From positions 1-21,859 of the forward strand of contig LOES01000057.1 in assembly GCA_001515955.1 (NCBI GenBank): DNA of 21,859 nt, given 5' to 3'. Shown piece by piece: positions 13,268 through 21,816 of the stretch. The DNA is from Clostridia bacterium BRH_c25. GTDB taxonomy: Bacteria > Bacillota_A > Clostridia > Lutisporales > Lutisporaceae. The notes under the pieces were generated by a model. The model had not been told where the DNA came from and made no database searches. It was given only the letters and a program-made list of their open reading frames with translations. The position numbers and the translations under genes were made by a program. Position 1 is the stretch's first letter. Each line of letters begins with the position of its first letter.

Positions 13268-15253
13268 TCATCTCTTAAGCTTTTCTTTATCATGGTATTT
13301 TTCAATATATTGTAATGCTGCTTCCCTATGGGGCATTCCGTCGTCTATCCAGCAAAGAGCCTCATTCATCCTGTTCATATCCAACTGGAGGTCCCTGAGT
13401 ATTTTATACAGTTCAGGATAGTCGGACTGCAATCCCTTTCTCACTATCGTAGCACAATATTCTTCTTTACCGAATACACCTGCGGGATCCTGTAAAAACT
13501 TCAATTTGTACGTGCTGAACATCTTATGGGGTTGATACCCGGTTATCAGAACCGGTTCATTGCTTTTTGCTTTCCTTTGTAAAATATCTTGAATACTATC
13601 TTCATTGCCGAAATCTATCTTGTAATCATACAGTTCATACTTCTGAACAGCTTCTGCCGTAAGCTCACCCACTCTAGTCCTTCTCTGACTGGAATAAATA
13701 GTATTTCCAAATCTCTCCGCACATTTTTTCAAGTCATAAATACTGTCAATATCCAAATAATCAGGAACAACCATTCCATATTTACAGCCGGCCAGATTTC
13801 CACCCAGCATCTCCAGATTCGACTTGTTCTTCTCATATATTGCCGCCCATGAGTGAGGCATCCAAGGCGCCAGCGTTACATCAGCCTTACCTTCGGCTAT
13901 ACTTCTCCATATCTCTCTGCTTGTAAGCTGAATACCTTCTGAAGCCAGTCCGGTCTCTCTCCTTATTATTTCTTTGACTATTTCCATCTGCAGTACGGCA
14001 AAATCATACTCAGTGTGTGCGATTTTCAGATACTTGAAGCATTCCAGCTTCTGGGCTATATCCTTGACTTTATCGTTGAATTCTTTTATGCGTTCATTGA
14101 CAAGGGCGATCGAAGAGCTTTGCTCCTGCACGCTTGCGCTGACCTCCTGAGCTCCTGCAGCAGTCTCTTCCGTAACTGCAGATATGCTTTCCACAGCCTC
14201 ATAGCTTTTATGGCTGTACTGCATAAGCTGCTCGGATTTATCGGATATGGTCAGGATTTCCTTGTTAATTGAAAGAACTGAGTTCTTTATGACCTCAAAG
14301 GCTTCCTCTGTATTCTGAATGCTCTTTTTTTGCCCTTCCACCGTATCGCTGCTTTCTGTAACAACATCTACAATTACAGAAATTTCATTTTTTACCTTGT
14401 CTATGAGTGCCTTTATCTTTTCAGTAGAACCTCCTGCATCTCCCGCTAATTTTCTTATTTCTCCCGCTACAACGCCGAACCCTTTCCCTGCCTCTCCTGC
14501 TCTTGCCGCCTCAATAGCGGCATTAAGAGCCAACAGGTTAGTTTGCTGTGATATGCTTGAAATTGACAGGACAATGTCATTGATTTCAAAAGCAACATTT
14601 TCCAACCGCTCCGTCATCCTTTTGATATCCGTGAACTTTAATACCGTATCGGATACCAGTTTTTTCTGTGCATCTACGGCCTGACTCCCTACCTCAATCA
14701 GCTCTGTGGATTTTGTGACATATTGAGAAATTGCTTTGATATCTCTGCTGATGCTTTCCATGTATTGGTTCGTTTCCGATATGTTTTCTATAGAATCTGT
14801 TACCATGGTTACGATATGATTATTGCCTGATGTAACCTCCTCCATTGCATTGGCTACCTGGCAGGAAGAATTTTCAATACTGCATAAGTCTTCACCAAGT
14901 ATCAAGCCTGTCCCCTCTGCCATCCTGATCATACCGTAAATGTCGGCTATCAGAGCTCTGAGCCTGCCGGACAGTTTTGCCACCTGACTTTTTTCCTCGT
15001 CTTCGACTCTCGAAAAATCATAGTGGAGCAGTTTGTTGATTTTATCATCTCCGGTTTTTTCGGAGCTTGCATGCACAAAACCACCGGCTATTGCTGCGCA
15101 AGTCAGTAATTGGATGATAAGGAAAGCTATCTGTTCTGGCATTCCGCTCATTTCAAGCAGCCGACTGCGGTAAATAATATTCAGTATCACGGTAATAAGA
15201 CAGATCCATATGAATCGTATATTCCTTATATTCATGAAATAATTTCTGATCAT
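13268..15253 (-). CDS. methyl-accepting chemotaxis receptor fused to a C-terminal OpuAC betaine-binding domain
   Basis: The start is ATG 15251-15253, 8 nt after GGAGG; the ATG five codons earlier overlaps that site. The product has 661 aa. Two membrane helices (about 13-28 and 42-60) are separated by only about 13 residues, so there is essentially no external sensor domain. A long coiled-coil signalling region follows, with the invariant hairpin tip [20 protein letters not shown] (about 236-255) and a second coil to about 400. From 409 to 655 the sequence becomes a periplasmic-binding-protein-like OpuAC domain: [14 protein letters not shown] (460-473), [10 protein letters not shown] and [18 protein letters not shown]. 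Trp464 and Trp469 could belong to an aromatic cage for a quaternary ammonium. Topology puts this domain in the cytoplasm. It likely senses an internal betaine-like substrate of the operon and passes the signal to CheA. Confidence 0.9.
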   Translation of the reverse strand: MIRNYFMNIRNIRFIWICLITVILNIIYRSRLLEMSGMPEQIAFLIIQLLTCAAIAGGFVHASSEKTGDDKINKLLHYDFSRVEDEEKSQVAKLSGRLRALIADIYGMIRMAEGTGLILGEDLCSIENSSCQVANAMEEVTSGNNHIVTMVTDSIENISETNQYMESISRDIKAISQYVTKSTELIEVGSQAVDAQKKLVSDTVLKFTDIKRMTERLENVAFEINDIVLSISSISQQTNLLALNAAIEAARAGEAGKGFGVVAGEIRKLAGDAGGSTEKIKALIDKVKNEISVIVDVVTESSDTVEGQKKSIQNTEEAFEVIKNSVLSINKEILTISDKSEQLMQYSHKSYEAVESISAVTEETAAGAQEVSASVQEQSSSIALVNERIKEFNDKVKDIAQKLECFKYLKIAHTEYDFAVLQMEIVKEIIRRETGLASEGIQLTSREIWRSIAEGKADVTLAPWMPHSWAAIYEKNKSNLEMLGGNLAGCKYGMVVPDYLDIDSIYDLKKCAERFGNTIYSSQRRTRVGELTAEAVQKYELYDYKIDFGNEDSIQDILQRKAKSNEPVLITGYQPHKMFSTYKLKFLQDPAGVFGKEEYCATIVRKGLQSDYPELYKILRDLQLDMNRMNEALCWIDDGMPHREAALQYIEKYHDKEKLKR

Positions 15254-15308
15254 GTTCAATTCCTCCATTATCCCAATGTTACTTTACTTATCGTTAATTT
15301 AATTCTTT

Positions 15309-16073
15309 TCATCCGCTGCACGATCTTTGTTTGCATTCATGATCACATATATAATCTACAATTCTGCTATCTACCGACTGCCGGATCATAGAATCAGGGG
15401 GAATAACCAAAAACCCGCTGTCTTCCCAATCACCTGAGACCATTCTTTTTATCAAAGAATGGTCGCTTTTCATTCGAGCAAAATCCCAATTCCTATCTTT
15501 AGCCAATGCTTCAATTTCCTGTGAAAAATCATTATCTGTCAAGTCATTGGTGAGATACAATGCTTTTTTGTACATAGCTTTCCAACCATTGGCGATTCCG
15601 ATCAGATACTCCGCATTTTCTTCACCATATTTCGCAGCTAATTCCTCATAAGTTCCTCCCAAGCCTAGACTATCAAGCTCTCTCCGCTCTTTTTTCAAGC
15701 CATTCCTCTCGATCCAGGAATCAACATAATACATCGTGCCGGTATTGTAATTAAAATAATTATCATAAGCTTCCTTAGAACCCATAAAGACCGTAATGCA
15801 GTCATGTGCTCTCGGAACCACTATAGGTATACCTCTGCTCTCCAGCCCTTCCAATACATTGCCGCATAATCCGAACCCCAGGAGAATATAGTCATATAAT
15901 TGCTCTGCTCCTTCCAGGGCATCAATTTTCTCTTGCAATAGCTTATGTATCCTTTTAGGATATTCATGATTTACTGAGCTGATTAACTCTATGTCAATGA
16001 TATGAACGCTTAAGGCCGACCAGTAATACAACTCTCTTGCCAACACATCACAGGCAAATGCCTTTAACCTCAT
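15309..16073 (-). CDS. DUF1638-family protein
   Basis: This 254-aa protein starts at ATG after GGGGAGGGAGTATAA. MRLKAFACDVLARELYYWSA opens the protein as in the family, with the early Cys. The core DYILLGFGLCGNVLEGL (about 81-97) and IPIVVPRAHDCITVFMGSKE (about 102-121) are the most conserved segments, with Cys and His residues that could bind metal or corrinoid. FVIPPDS-like and C-terminal CDHECKQRSC parts follow. DUF1638 genes recur beside MttB-type corrinoid methyltransferases and their activators, but the role is unknown. It lies 14 nt after the RACo-like gene in the same operon. Confidence 0.88.
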   Translation of the reverse strand: MRLKAFACDVLARELYYWSALSVHIIDIELISSVNHEYPKRIHKLLQEKIDALEGAEQLYDYILLGFGLCGNVLEGLESRGIPIVVPRAHDCITVFMGSKEAYDNYFNYNTGTMYYVDSWIERNGLKKERRELDSLGLGGTYEELAAKYGEENAEYLIGIANGWKAMYKKALYLTNDLTDNDFSQEIEALAKDRNWDFARMKSDHSLIKRMVSGDWEDSGFLVIPPDSMIRQSVDSRIVDYICDHECKQRSCSG

Positions 16074-16087
16074 TTATACTCCCTCCC

Positions 16088-17899
16088 CTATCTGAAGTAC
16101 ATACCCTCCATAAATGCTTTCTCAAAATCAGGATGACTTGATATTTCGATATGTTTTGTTGTTTGTGCATAATGCAGTGCAATTTCCTTTAATACGGCCC
16201 GGCTGCACAGAGCTTTCTTTGCCCCTTCCCCGGCCGCATTACCCAGGGGGATAATCTTATCAGGATGAAAATCAGGAAATAATCCGATTTTCAGGGCACT
16301 TTCTCTATTTACAAAATTCCCAAAAGCCCCGGCTAATAATAACCTGTCCACATTATCAACAGTTAACCCGCTGACCTTTAATAGGATATCAATACCTGCC
16401 CGGATCGCTCCCTTGGCAAGCTGAAGCTCACGAATATCCTTTTGAGTCAGAGTAATCCGGCTCTGATTGTTTTCAAGACTTTCATCTACAATAAGGATTT
16501 CTTTTGTCCTCCCGCTTTTCATGATTCTTCCGGCTAGTTTACTGCTTTTCAGCTCCTCAGGCTCTGCAATCTTTCCGTCCTCCGATATCACGCCGGCCTC
16601 AAGCAAGCCGCTCACAATATCGATCAGCCCTGAACCGCAAATTCCCCTGGGAGGCTGATCTCCTATGGTAGTATACTCTAAATCCTCTTCTACTGCCCCA
16701 TGGTCTATGGCACCGGGAAAGGCCTGCATCCCGTACTTGATTCTTGCACCTTCAAAAGCAGGACCTGCAGCCGTTGAGCAGGCATATCTGCCCCTGGAGG
16801 TTGATAAAACAATCTCTCCATTGGTCCCCAAATCGACCAGCAAGCTGTTTTCATCATAATTAACCAGCTCTGCGGCAATCATCGCACCAACCGTATCCGC
16901 ACCTACAAATCCTGCTATACCGGGAAGGAAAATAACCCTTCCATTTTTATTCATATTACTGATCCCGATATTTTGGCTGTTTTCCACTATCATATCCTGA
17001 GTCACCGCATTAAAAGGCAGCCTGGACAGGCTGGAACAGTCGAAGCCCCAGAACAGATGTGCCATAGTTGTATTCCCGACAAACACCCCCATGTAAATGT
17101 CTTGCTTATGTACCGCCGTTTTTTCACATACTTCCCTGATTAGGAGGTCAATACCCCGGATAATTCTTGTTCTCAAAATTTCCAACCCTTCCGGGTTCTC
17201 AATCGTATATTGGATCCTGGATATTACGTCAGCACCATAACCTACCTGCGGATTCTGCATAGAACTCACCCCAACCTGTCTTCCTTGCCGCAAATCCATC
17301 AAATAGCATACAACGGTAGTTGTCCCGATATCTACGGCAATCCCATACAGTTGATTATCCGTTTTCCCAAAAGCCATATCTATTATTTTATTGTCCCAAA
17401 CTACAAAGCTTCCTTCTTCTGTGTAATCTATCTTCTGAGATATCTCCCGTATTATATTCAAATCAAGCTTTACAGCACCCAAGACTCCTCTTAACATATC
17501 TATCACGGTTTCCCCCGAATCAAGTGTAGGTGCTGTCAGTTTCTCGGTTTTTCTACAGATCAAAGGATCTGCTGCATATTGAATGCCACTCCCCAGCTTT
17601 CCTTTTGCACCATTTGTCAATTTGTCTTCAATTAATTGCACCTCAATATCTCCCTCTGCATGGGTCTTGCAGGCAAGTCTTATTCCATTGCTGATCTCCT
17701 GTGAGGTTAACAATTTACTTTCTTCATCGGATAAAGGGTTAATCTTCCCCGAGACCTTAACCTTACATTTACCGCATGTCCCTTTTCCGCCGCAAGGGGC
17801 ATATATTGCCCTTCCTTCTTGGTTGAATACCTCCAGAATACTTTTATTTCCGCCAACCGAAATTTCTTTGTCCAATGCTTCTGATTTAAATTTGTACAC
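16088..17899 (-). CDS. RACo-like corrinoid activation protein (2Fe-2S ferredoxin plus ASKHA domain)
   Basis: The start is GTG 17897-17899 after AATAGGAGAGATAGGCA; length 603 aa. The N-terminal ferredoxin domain has Cys36, 42, 45 and 77 (YAPCGGKGTCGKCKVKV and RLACKTHAEG), the four ligands of a plant-type 2Fe-2S cluster. A linker domain spans about 90-180. The DUF4445/ASKHA ATPase domain follows, with YGIAVDIGTTTVVCYLMDL (about 186-204), LLVDLGTNGEIVL (about 344-356) and LLAGAFGNFVN (about 527-537). Proteins of this kind use ATP to push an electron uphill onto Co(II) corrinoid, reviving the methyl carrier. It lacks the C-terminal twin 4Fe-4S clusters of archaeal RamA. It is the first gene of the six-gene operon, right behind a repeated upstream element. 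Confidence 0.93.
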   Translation of the reverse strand: MYKFKSEALDKEISVGGNKSILEVFNQEGRAIYAPCGGKGTCGKCKVKVSGKINPLSDEESKLLTSQEISNGIRLACKTHAEGDIEVQLIEDKLTNGAKGKLGSGIQYAADPLICRKTEKLTAPTLDSGETVIDMLRGVLGAVKLDLNIIREISQKIDYTEEGSFVVWDNKIIDMAFGKTDNQLYGIAVDIGTTTVVCYLMDLRQGRQVGVSSMQNPQVGYGADVISRIQYTIENPEGLEILRTRIIRGIDLLIREVCEKTAVHKQDIYMGVFVGNTTMAHLFWGFDCSSLSRLPFNAVTQDMIVENSQNIGISNMNKNGRVIFLPGIAGFVGADTVGAMIAAELVNYDENSLLVDLGTNGEIVLSTSRGRYACSTAAGPAFEGARIKYGMQAFPGAIDHGAVEEDLEYTTIGDQPPRGICGSGLIDIVSGLLEAGVISEDGKIAEPEELKSSKLAGRIMKSGRTKEILIVDESLENNQSRITLTQKDIRELQLAKGAIRAGIDILLKVSGLTVDNVDRLLLAGAFGNFVNRESALKIGLFPDFHPDKIIPLGNAAGEGAKKALCSRAVLKEIALHYAQTTKHIEISSHPDFEKAFMEGMYFR

Positions 17900-17916
17900 T
17901 GCCTATCTCTCCTATT

Positions 17917-17956
17917 CTATATTGAACGCACTTAGGGCATTACATTGGGTAAATTG
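17917..17956. repeat. 40-bp upstream element, copy 1 (before the corrinoid-activation operon)
   Basis: A 15-bp block CTATATTGAACGCAC and a 17-bp block TTACATTGGGTAAATTG are separated by 8 nt. The same layout recurs at 21777-21816, with 31 of 32 block positions identical and a diverged spacer. The right block contains TTAC...GTAA symmetry on the minus strand (TTACCCAATGTAA). It lies 18 bp before the operon's GTG, so it occupies the promoter region. No good sigma-A pair or sigma-54 -24/-12 pattern is visible, which suggests activator dependence. Confidence 0.7.
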
Positions 17957-17957
17957 T

Positions 17958-18005
17958 CAGACTGTAAGACAAATACTCCCGCAGTATAACTTATCTTACA
18001 GTCTG
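17958..18005. repeat. 12-bp-arm inverted repeat between nitrilase and corrinoid operon
   Basis: CAGACTGTAAGA (17958-17969) and TCTTACAGTCTG (17994-18005) are perfect arms. Within the 24-nt interior, ATACT and AGTAT can also pair, giving a long bulged hairpin. It follows the nitrilase stop by about 60 nt on the minus strand but has no T run. It may be a terminator variant, an RNA-stability element or an operator beside copy 1 of the repeat. Confidence 0.55.
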
Positions 18006-18066
18006 TACAAATAACTCTTATGCTTTCAGATAAGTATTCATTCGGTTCTATGTTATCAAAGATACT

Positions 18067-19899
18067 CTATTTATTCAGGATTAGCGGCTTATAAAAGTAC
18101 GTTCTTCTTGAATGTATAAGATTTTCCTGATTAAACCACCACTTGCTTTGTACAGTATTAAAATGCACCATCAATGCCTCTTCTTTGTCCTTGGATGCTG
18201 CAATTGGCTGATCCAGCCCATAGAGCGGATCCAATGCATATAATGCACTGTTTCCTATATAACCACTAGCAGTTCCTATAAAATTTGAAACGATGGTATA
18301 TGCCTGTGCGCTCATAGCTATAGAATCCCATAGGCACCAGGCCCCCTCGGGATACTGATTGGCCGAAATGCTTCTATTGATTTCGATTCTTCTGTCAAAT
18401 ATTCCATTCCAGCGCGTAGGAATGGCTATTATATCCGCCCTTTTTACTGCCATTAATCCGGCTACCTCCGGGAATAAAGCATCATACCCGATCATGATTC
18501 CTACTCTTCCGATATCTGTTGAAAAAACTTTAATTTCATCTCCAGCCTTCGCCCACTTTGCATCATTGGAATTCAAGTGCGTCTGACGATAGCTGCCGGC
18601 TGTGGTACCCTTTGGATCTACTAAAACAGCAGTGTTATAGAAGTCTTCCTTCTCTTTTTCAATCATCCCGAAAACAATATGGGTATTGTTGTCTTTGGCA
18701 ATTCCCTTGAAGAACATAACAGTATCTCCTGTAAGCTTTTCAGCTGATTCCCCGATTGTTTTGCCGTCACTTATTGGCCCTGTCACCGACATTTCAGGTA
18801 GTACAAATAAATCAATTTTTTTGCCGCTTTCCTCTGCTTTTACCTGGGCATCAGCTATCAATTTCTTGATTTTATCCATGTTTTCCTGCTTTTTTCCTAT
18901 TACCGGCTCATATTGTAAAGAAATAGCCGTCACTTCCCTGTCGGCAGCAGTCTTTGTATAGTCCCACGGTGCCACATACAGCATCAAATCCTTGTATAGC
19001 TCCGGCCTTCTTTCCTTTAATCTTTCTTTTGCTTCATTTTTGTATAGTGCAGGATCAATATCGGCATATACTATGGTCGGTTCATTGATATCCTCATCTT
19101 TATTCGGAACAAATGCCGCCTCTGCCAATTTCTCTCCTTTTGGAGACCATACGGCACTGGCGCCGATCATGTGAAAGCCATTTTCCGTATTGGAACGATT
19201 TGCACTGATTACATACAAGCCATTTTGCACAGCCCTTGCCTGAAGCGCGGATATTGCCTGAGCAGATGAATTTGTAGGGAATGCCAGCATGTCAGCTCCA
19301 TTTACTGCTGCCAGCCTTGCACTTTCAAAGTATGCCGAATCCATACAAATGTTAATGGCTATATTCCCCAGCTTTGTATCATAAACAGGAACGCCTAAGT
19401 CCCCCCATGCCGCCCAATGCTCCTCCGTCTCCCATTGGTGTGTTTTTCTATATTTTCCGATATAACCTTCCGGGCCAACCAAAGCCGCCGAATTGTAGAA
19501 CAAGCCTGTCTCCTTATCAAGCTCAGGCATACCTATAACGATGTAAATATCCTTTTGCTGAGCCAATTCTTCAAATCTTTCAGTTGTAATTCCGGGTATT
19601 GTATCGACGAAAGGCTCAATTGCCTTCCTGTCCGGATAATAATAACCTGTTGTGGCCATTTCAGGTGTAACAATCAATTTAGCCCCTTCCTGTGCCGCTT
19701 CTGTTACAACTGCAACTAATGCATCAATATTCTTATCACGCTCATTTAGCTGGGGATTAAACTGGACAGCCGCTGCCTTAAAGATACCGGCCGAAGGACT
19801 AGCATCTGCCAAGCAGATATTGCTGATACCGCTGTTTGTAATCAGAATGCATAGCATTAACACAAATACTATAATACTTTTCTTTTTATTACCAAACAT
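18067..19899 (-). CDS. secreted tandem nitrilase-superfamily protein, second domain catalytically degenerate
   Basis: The 610-aa product starts at ATG after AGGAGGATTACT. A signal peptide (residues 1 to about 31: KKK, then IIVFVLMLCILITNSG, likely cleaved after CLA) sends it outside. Domain 1 (about 38-300) has the full carbon-nitrogen hydrolase triad: Glu80 (VTPEMATTGY), Lys152 (KYRKTH) and Cys185 (INICMDS). Domain 2 (about 320-600) repeats the fold and keeps Glu369 (VLPEMSVTGP), but the Lys position is Gln439 (SYRQTHL) and the nucleophile is Gly471 (IMIGYDALFPE). So one active and one dead domain are expected. It would cleave an amide, nitrile or carbamoyl group outside the cell and release a carboxylate or ammonia. 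It lies downstream of the GltS-like carrier, which could import the product. The substrate is unknown. Confidence 0.9.
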   Translation of the reverse strand: MFGNKKKSIIVFVLMLCILITNSGISNICLADASPSAGIFKAAAVQFNPQLNERDKNIDALVAVVTEAAQEGAKLIVTPEMATTGYYYPDRKAIEPFVDTIPGITTERFEELAQQKDIYIVIGMPELDKETGLFYNSAALVGPEGYIGKYRKTHQWETEEHWAAWGDLGVPVYDTKLGNIAINICMDSAYFESARLAAVNGADMLAFPTNSSAQAISALQARAVQNGLYVISANRSNTENGFHMIGASAVWSPKGEKLAEAAFVPNKDEDINEPTIVYADIDPALYKNEAKERLKERRPELYKDLMLYVAPWDYTKTAADREVTAISLQYEPVIGKKQENMDKIKKLIADAQVKAEESGKKIDLFVLPEMSVTGPISDGKTIGESAEKLTGDTVMFFKGIAKDNNTHIVFGMIEKEKEDFYNTAVLVDPKGTTAGSYRQTHLNSNDAKWAKAGDEIKVFSTDIGRVGIMIGYDALFPEVAGLMAVKRADIIAIPTRWNGIFDRRIEINRSISANQYPEGAWCLWDSIAMSAQAYTIVSNFIGTASGYIGNSALYALDPLYGLDQPIAASKDKEEALMVHFNTVQSKWWFNQENLIHSRRTYFYKPLILNK

Positions 19900-19936
19900 A
19901 GTAATCCTCCTATTTTTTAACGCTATTATCAGTATT

Positions 19937-19970
19937 CAGATAGCCTAGAGAGTATTCCCTAGGCTATCTG
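19937..19970 (-). terminator. hairpin between symporter and nitrilase genes
   Basis: CAGATAGCCTAG (19937-19948) and CTAGGCTATCTG (19959-19970) form a perfect 12-bp stem with a 10-nt loop, 26 nt beyond the symporter stop and 37 nt before the nitrilase ATG. No T run follows on the minus strand, so it is a partial terminator or an mRNA processing or stability element that would let the two genes be expressed at different levels. Confidence 0.55.
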
Positions 19971-19995
19971 TTCATCTTAATAACTTGAGTTTTTT

Positions 19996-21498
19996 CTATT
20001 TAGTCACTGCTGCATATTTATCAGTCACTTCTACATATTTATCTTTGTTATACTGCTCAATGATTTCTGCTTCTCCTTCTCTCAGATCACTCATTTTACT
20101 ACGGTTAATTCCATACTTCATAGCTGTAGCCAGCCATAAAGCGATGGCAATGGCGATAAGTACTACCCCGGTTATCATTGCAGACCCAAAACCCTTTAAG
20201 ACATAAAGAGGTGTCAGGGATACAATGAACAATTCCACAATTGAGATAAACACATAGGCTGTCCCGTAATCCTCCAGTGTCTTGCTTCTGAATTCAGGGT
20301 CAACGATCCTCAGCAATGTAACACCCATGGCAACAACACCGGTTGACCATCCATAAATAAATACGGATCTTTCAAACCAGAAGTTGTGGAACAGCTTTCT
20401 TCCGATAAAAAATACATTAAACAGACAGAAGGCCAAACCAAGCAGGCACATAATTGCGATAGGTACGGCATATTGAATTACAACCGATATCTGGATGGAG
20501 GCTACCCCAAAGGCTACAAGGTAATCCGTTACAGAGCTTCCAATCCTCGTAATAATACGTTTATCAACATACTGTCCCATCCCGAGCTTATTAATCACAA
20601 ACTGTAACAATACTCCTGCGAGCATAGCAACGGACATCATCGGCAAACTAACCTGCGGAATGAGCACCTTGGCATAGTTCGTTGCATAATATCCTCCGGC
20701 TGCTGCGATTAATACCAGCAGAACGTGCCATGATAACGGATCAATAGCCATCGGATTGACAGTTTGGTTTCCCATAGGTGTCTGTTCTTCCAATGGAACC
20801 AGTCCAGTCTGCATGCTCTTTGGCAGTTCAGCCATTGTTTTGATAAATCTTGTCGCTTTTTTCCTTGTGGCGTAATTAATCAGTACCAATCCGCCAAGTA
20901 TCCCACATAAAAGACCGATTGTCGCAAAGGTCTGCCCTATAGTGAGAGCTTCTTCCCAGCCTCCTGCATCCTTCAAGGTCCCACCTATGGCTGCAGCGTA
21001 GCCGTGTCCTCCTACGAAGCCTGCAGGCAACAGGATGGAAAATGCATGGTGTACCTCCGGGAACATTTGATATAGTATGAAACCGCCGACTAGAATGGCA
21101 AATCCAAATTGGCCGAATTCTGTGGCCATATTCAATGTAAAAGTATCCCCTACCTCATTTGCAACCTTTTTAATGGACTGTTTTTCGCTGTTTCCGATGA
21201 ATAAACCGGCGAACAGCACAACTACCAGCATATAAGCATAACTGCTCATTTTGCCGCTGAAGGGTATAATGCCTAAAAACTGGTTGCTTAGAAACAATCC
21301 CATAAAACCTGCAATAAGAGAAGAAGGTAAATATAGGTTTTGAATCAGTTTTATTTTCGCTCTCATGAATTGTGCGATAAAAAGCAACAGTGACATTAAT
21401 GCAAAGTCCATTAACATTTCATAAGGCCCAAAGGGTGGTGGATCAGCTAACACAGAAACTCTATTTAAAAATCCTAAGCATCCGAACACGTTACCCAT
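19996..21498 (-). CDS. sodium/glutamate symporter-family transporter (GltS-like)
   Basis: This 500-aa membrane protein starts at ATG after GGAAGGTGATACAGT. The GltS family signature appears as GFVGGHGYAAAIGG (160-173), where the family usually reads GGHGTA, and the second repeat has STGVVAMGVTLLRIVDPE (about 387-404). About 10-12 hydrophobic segments arranged as two inverted halves are visible, with a central hydrophilic loop rich in polar residues (about 215-245). It is longer than classical GltS (about 400 aa), with an N-terminal extension of about 25 residues and a charged tail. It should import glutamate or a related carboxylate with sodium; the Thr-to-Tyr change in the signature hints at a different substrate. 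It is transcribed ahead of the secreted nitrilase. Confidence 0.85.
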   Translation of the reverse strand: MGNVFGCLGFLNRVSVLADPPPFGPYEMLMDFALMSLLLFIAQFMRAKIKLIQNLYLPSSLIAGFMGLFLSNQFLGIIPFSGKMSSYAYMLVVVLFAGLFIGNSEKQSIKKVANEVGDTFTLNMATEFGQFGFAILVGGFILYQMFPEVHHAFSILLPAGFVGGHGYAAAIGGTLKDAGGWEEALTIGQTFATIGLLCGILGGLVLINYATRKKATRFIKTMAELPKSMQTGLVPLEEQTPMGNQTVNPMAIDPLSWHVLLVLIAAAGGYYATNYAKVLIPQVSLPMMSVAMLAGVLLQFVINKLGMGQYVDKRIITRIGSSVTDYLVAFGVASIQISVVIQYAVPIAIMCLLGLAFCLFNVFFIGRKLFHNFWFERSVFIYGWSTGVVAMGVTLLRIVDPEFRSKTLEDYGTAYVFISIVELFIVSLTPLYVLKGFGSAMITGVVLIAIAIALWLATAMKYGINRSKMSDLREGEAEIIEQYNKDKYVEVTDKYAAVTK

Positions 21499-21524
21499 AC
21501 TGTATCACCTTCCAATCGTTATTT

Positions 21525-21545
21525 TTGTATTGCGTATAAATACAA
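21525..21545. promoter_or_regulatory. inverted repeat before the symporter
   Basis: TTGTATT (21525-21531) and AATACAA (21539-21545) are perfect 7-bp arms with 7 nt between, 27 bp upstream of the ATG. It could be an operator overlapping the symporter promoter. Confidence 0.4.
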
Positions 21546-21564
21546 TTTGCTTTATACTTCTTTT

Positions 21565-21584
21565 GTATATGATTTTTCATATAC
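21565..21584. repeat. 8-bp-arm hairpin upstream of the symporter
   Basis: GTATATGA (21565-21572) and TCATATAC (21577-21584) pair perfectly around TTTT. It is A/T-rich and lies 67-86 bp before the ATG. It may be an operator or a leader hairpin. Confidence 0.35.
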
Positions 21585-21776
21585 ACTCACACTTTTGTAG
21601 AATGATGACTGTGCAGGTCTTCATTCTACTTTTTTCAAGTAAAACCATTATTTATACAACTATTCATCCTATCGCCTCCCAAGTCATTCTTTCATTCATA
21701 TCTTTGCAATTTGTGTGCCAAAAATATATGAACTGATTTAGGATATAGGCTGACGCTTAAATTCTGGTAGTTAATA

Positions 21777-21816
21777 CTATATTGAACGCACATAAGTATT
21801 TACATTGGGCAAATTG
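21777..21816. repeat. 40-bp upstream element, copy 2 (upstream of the symporter)
   Basis: Same two-block layout as 17917-17956: CTATATTGAACGCAC, 8 nt, then TTACATTGGGCAAATTG, with a single T/C difference in the blocks. It lies about 280 bp before the symporter ATG, in the same orientation as copy 1. It could serve that gene or an unseen gene to the right. Confidence 0.7.

Noticed and set aside
17900..17960. Sigma-54 promoter before the corrinoid operon
   Set aside because: There is no TGGCAC-N5-TTGC pattern on either strand in this interval or near copy 2 of the repeat.
17917..21816. The two 40-bp repeats as ends of a mobile element
   Set aside because: No transposase or integrase gene lies between them and there are no terminal inverted repeats or target duplications; the diverged spacer also argues for binding sites.
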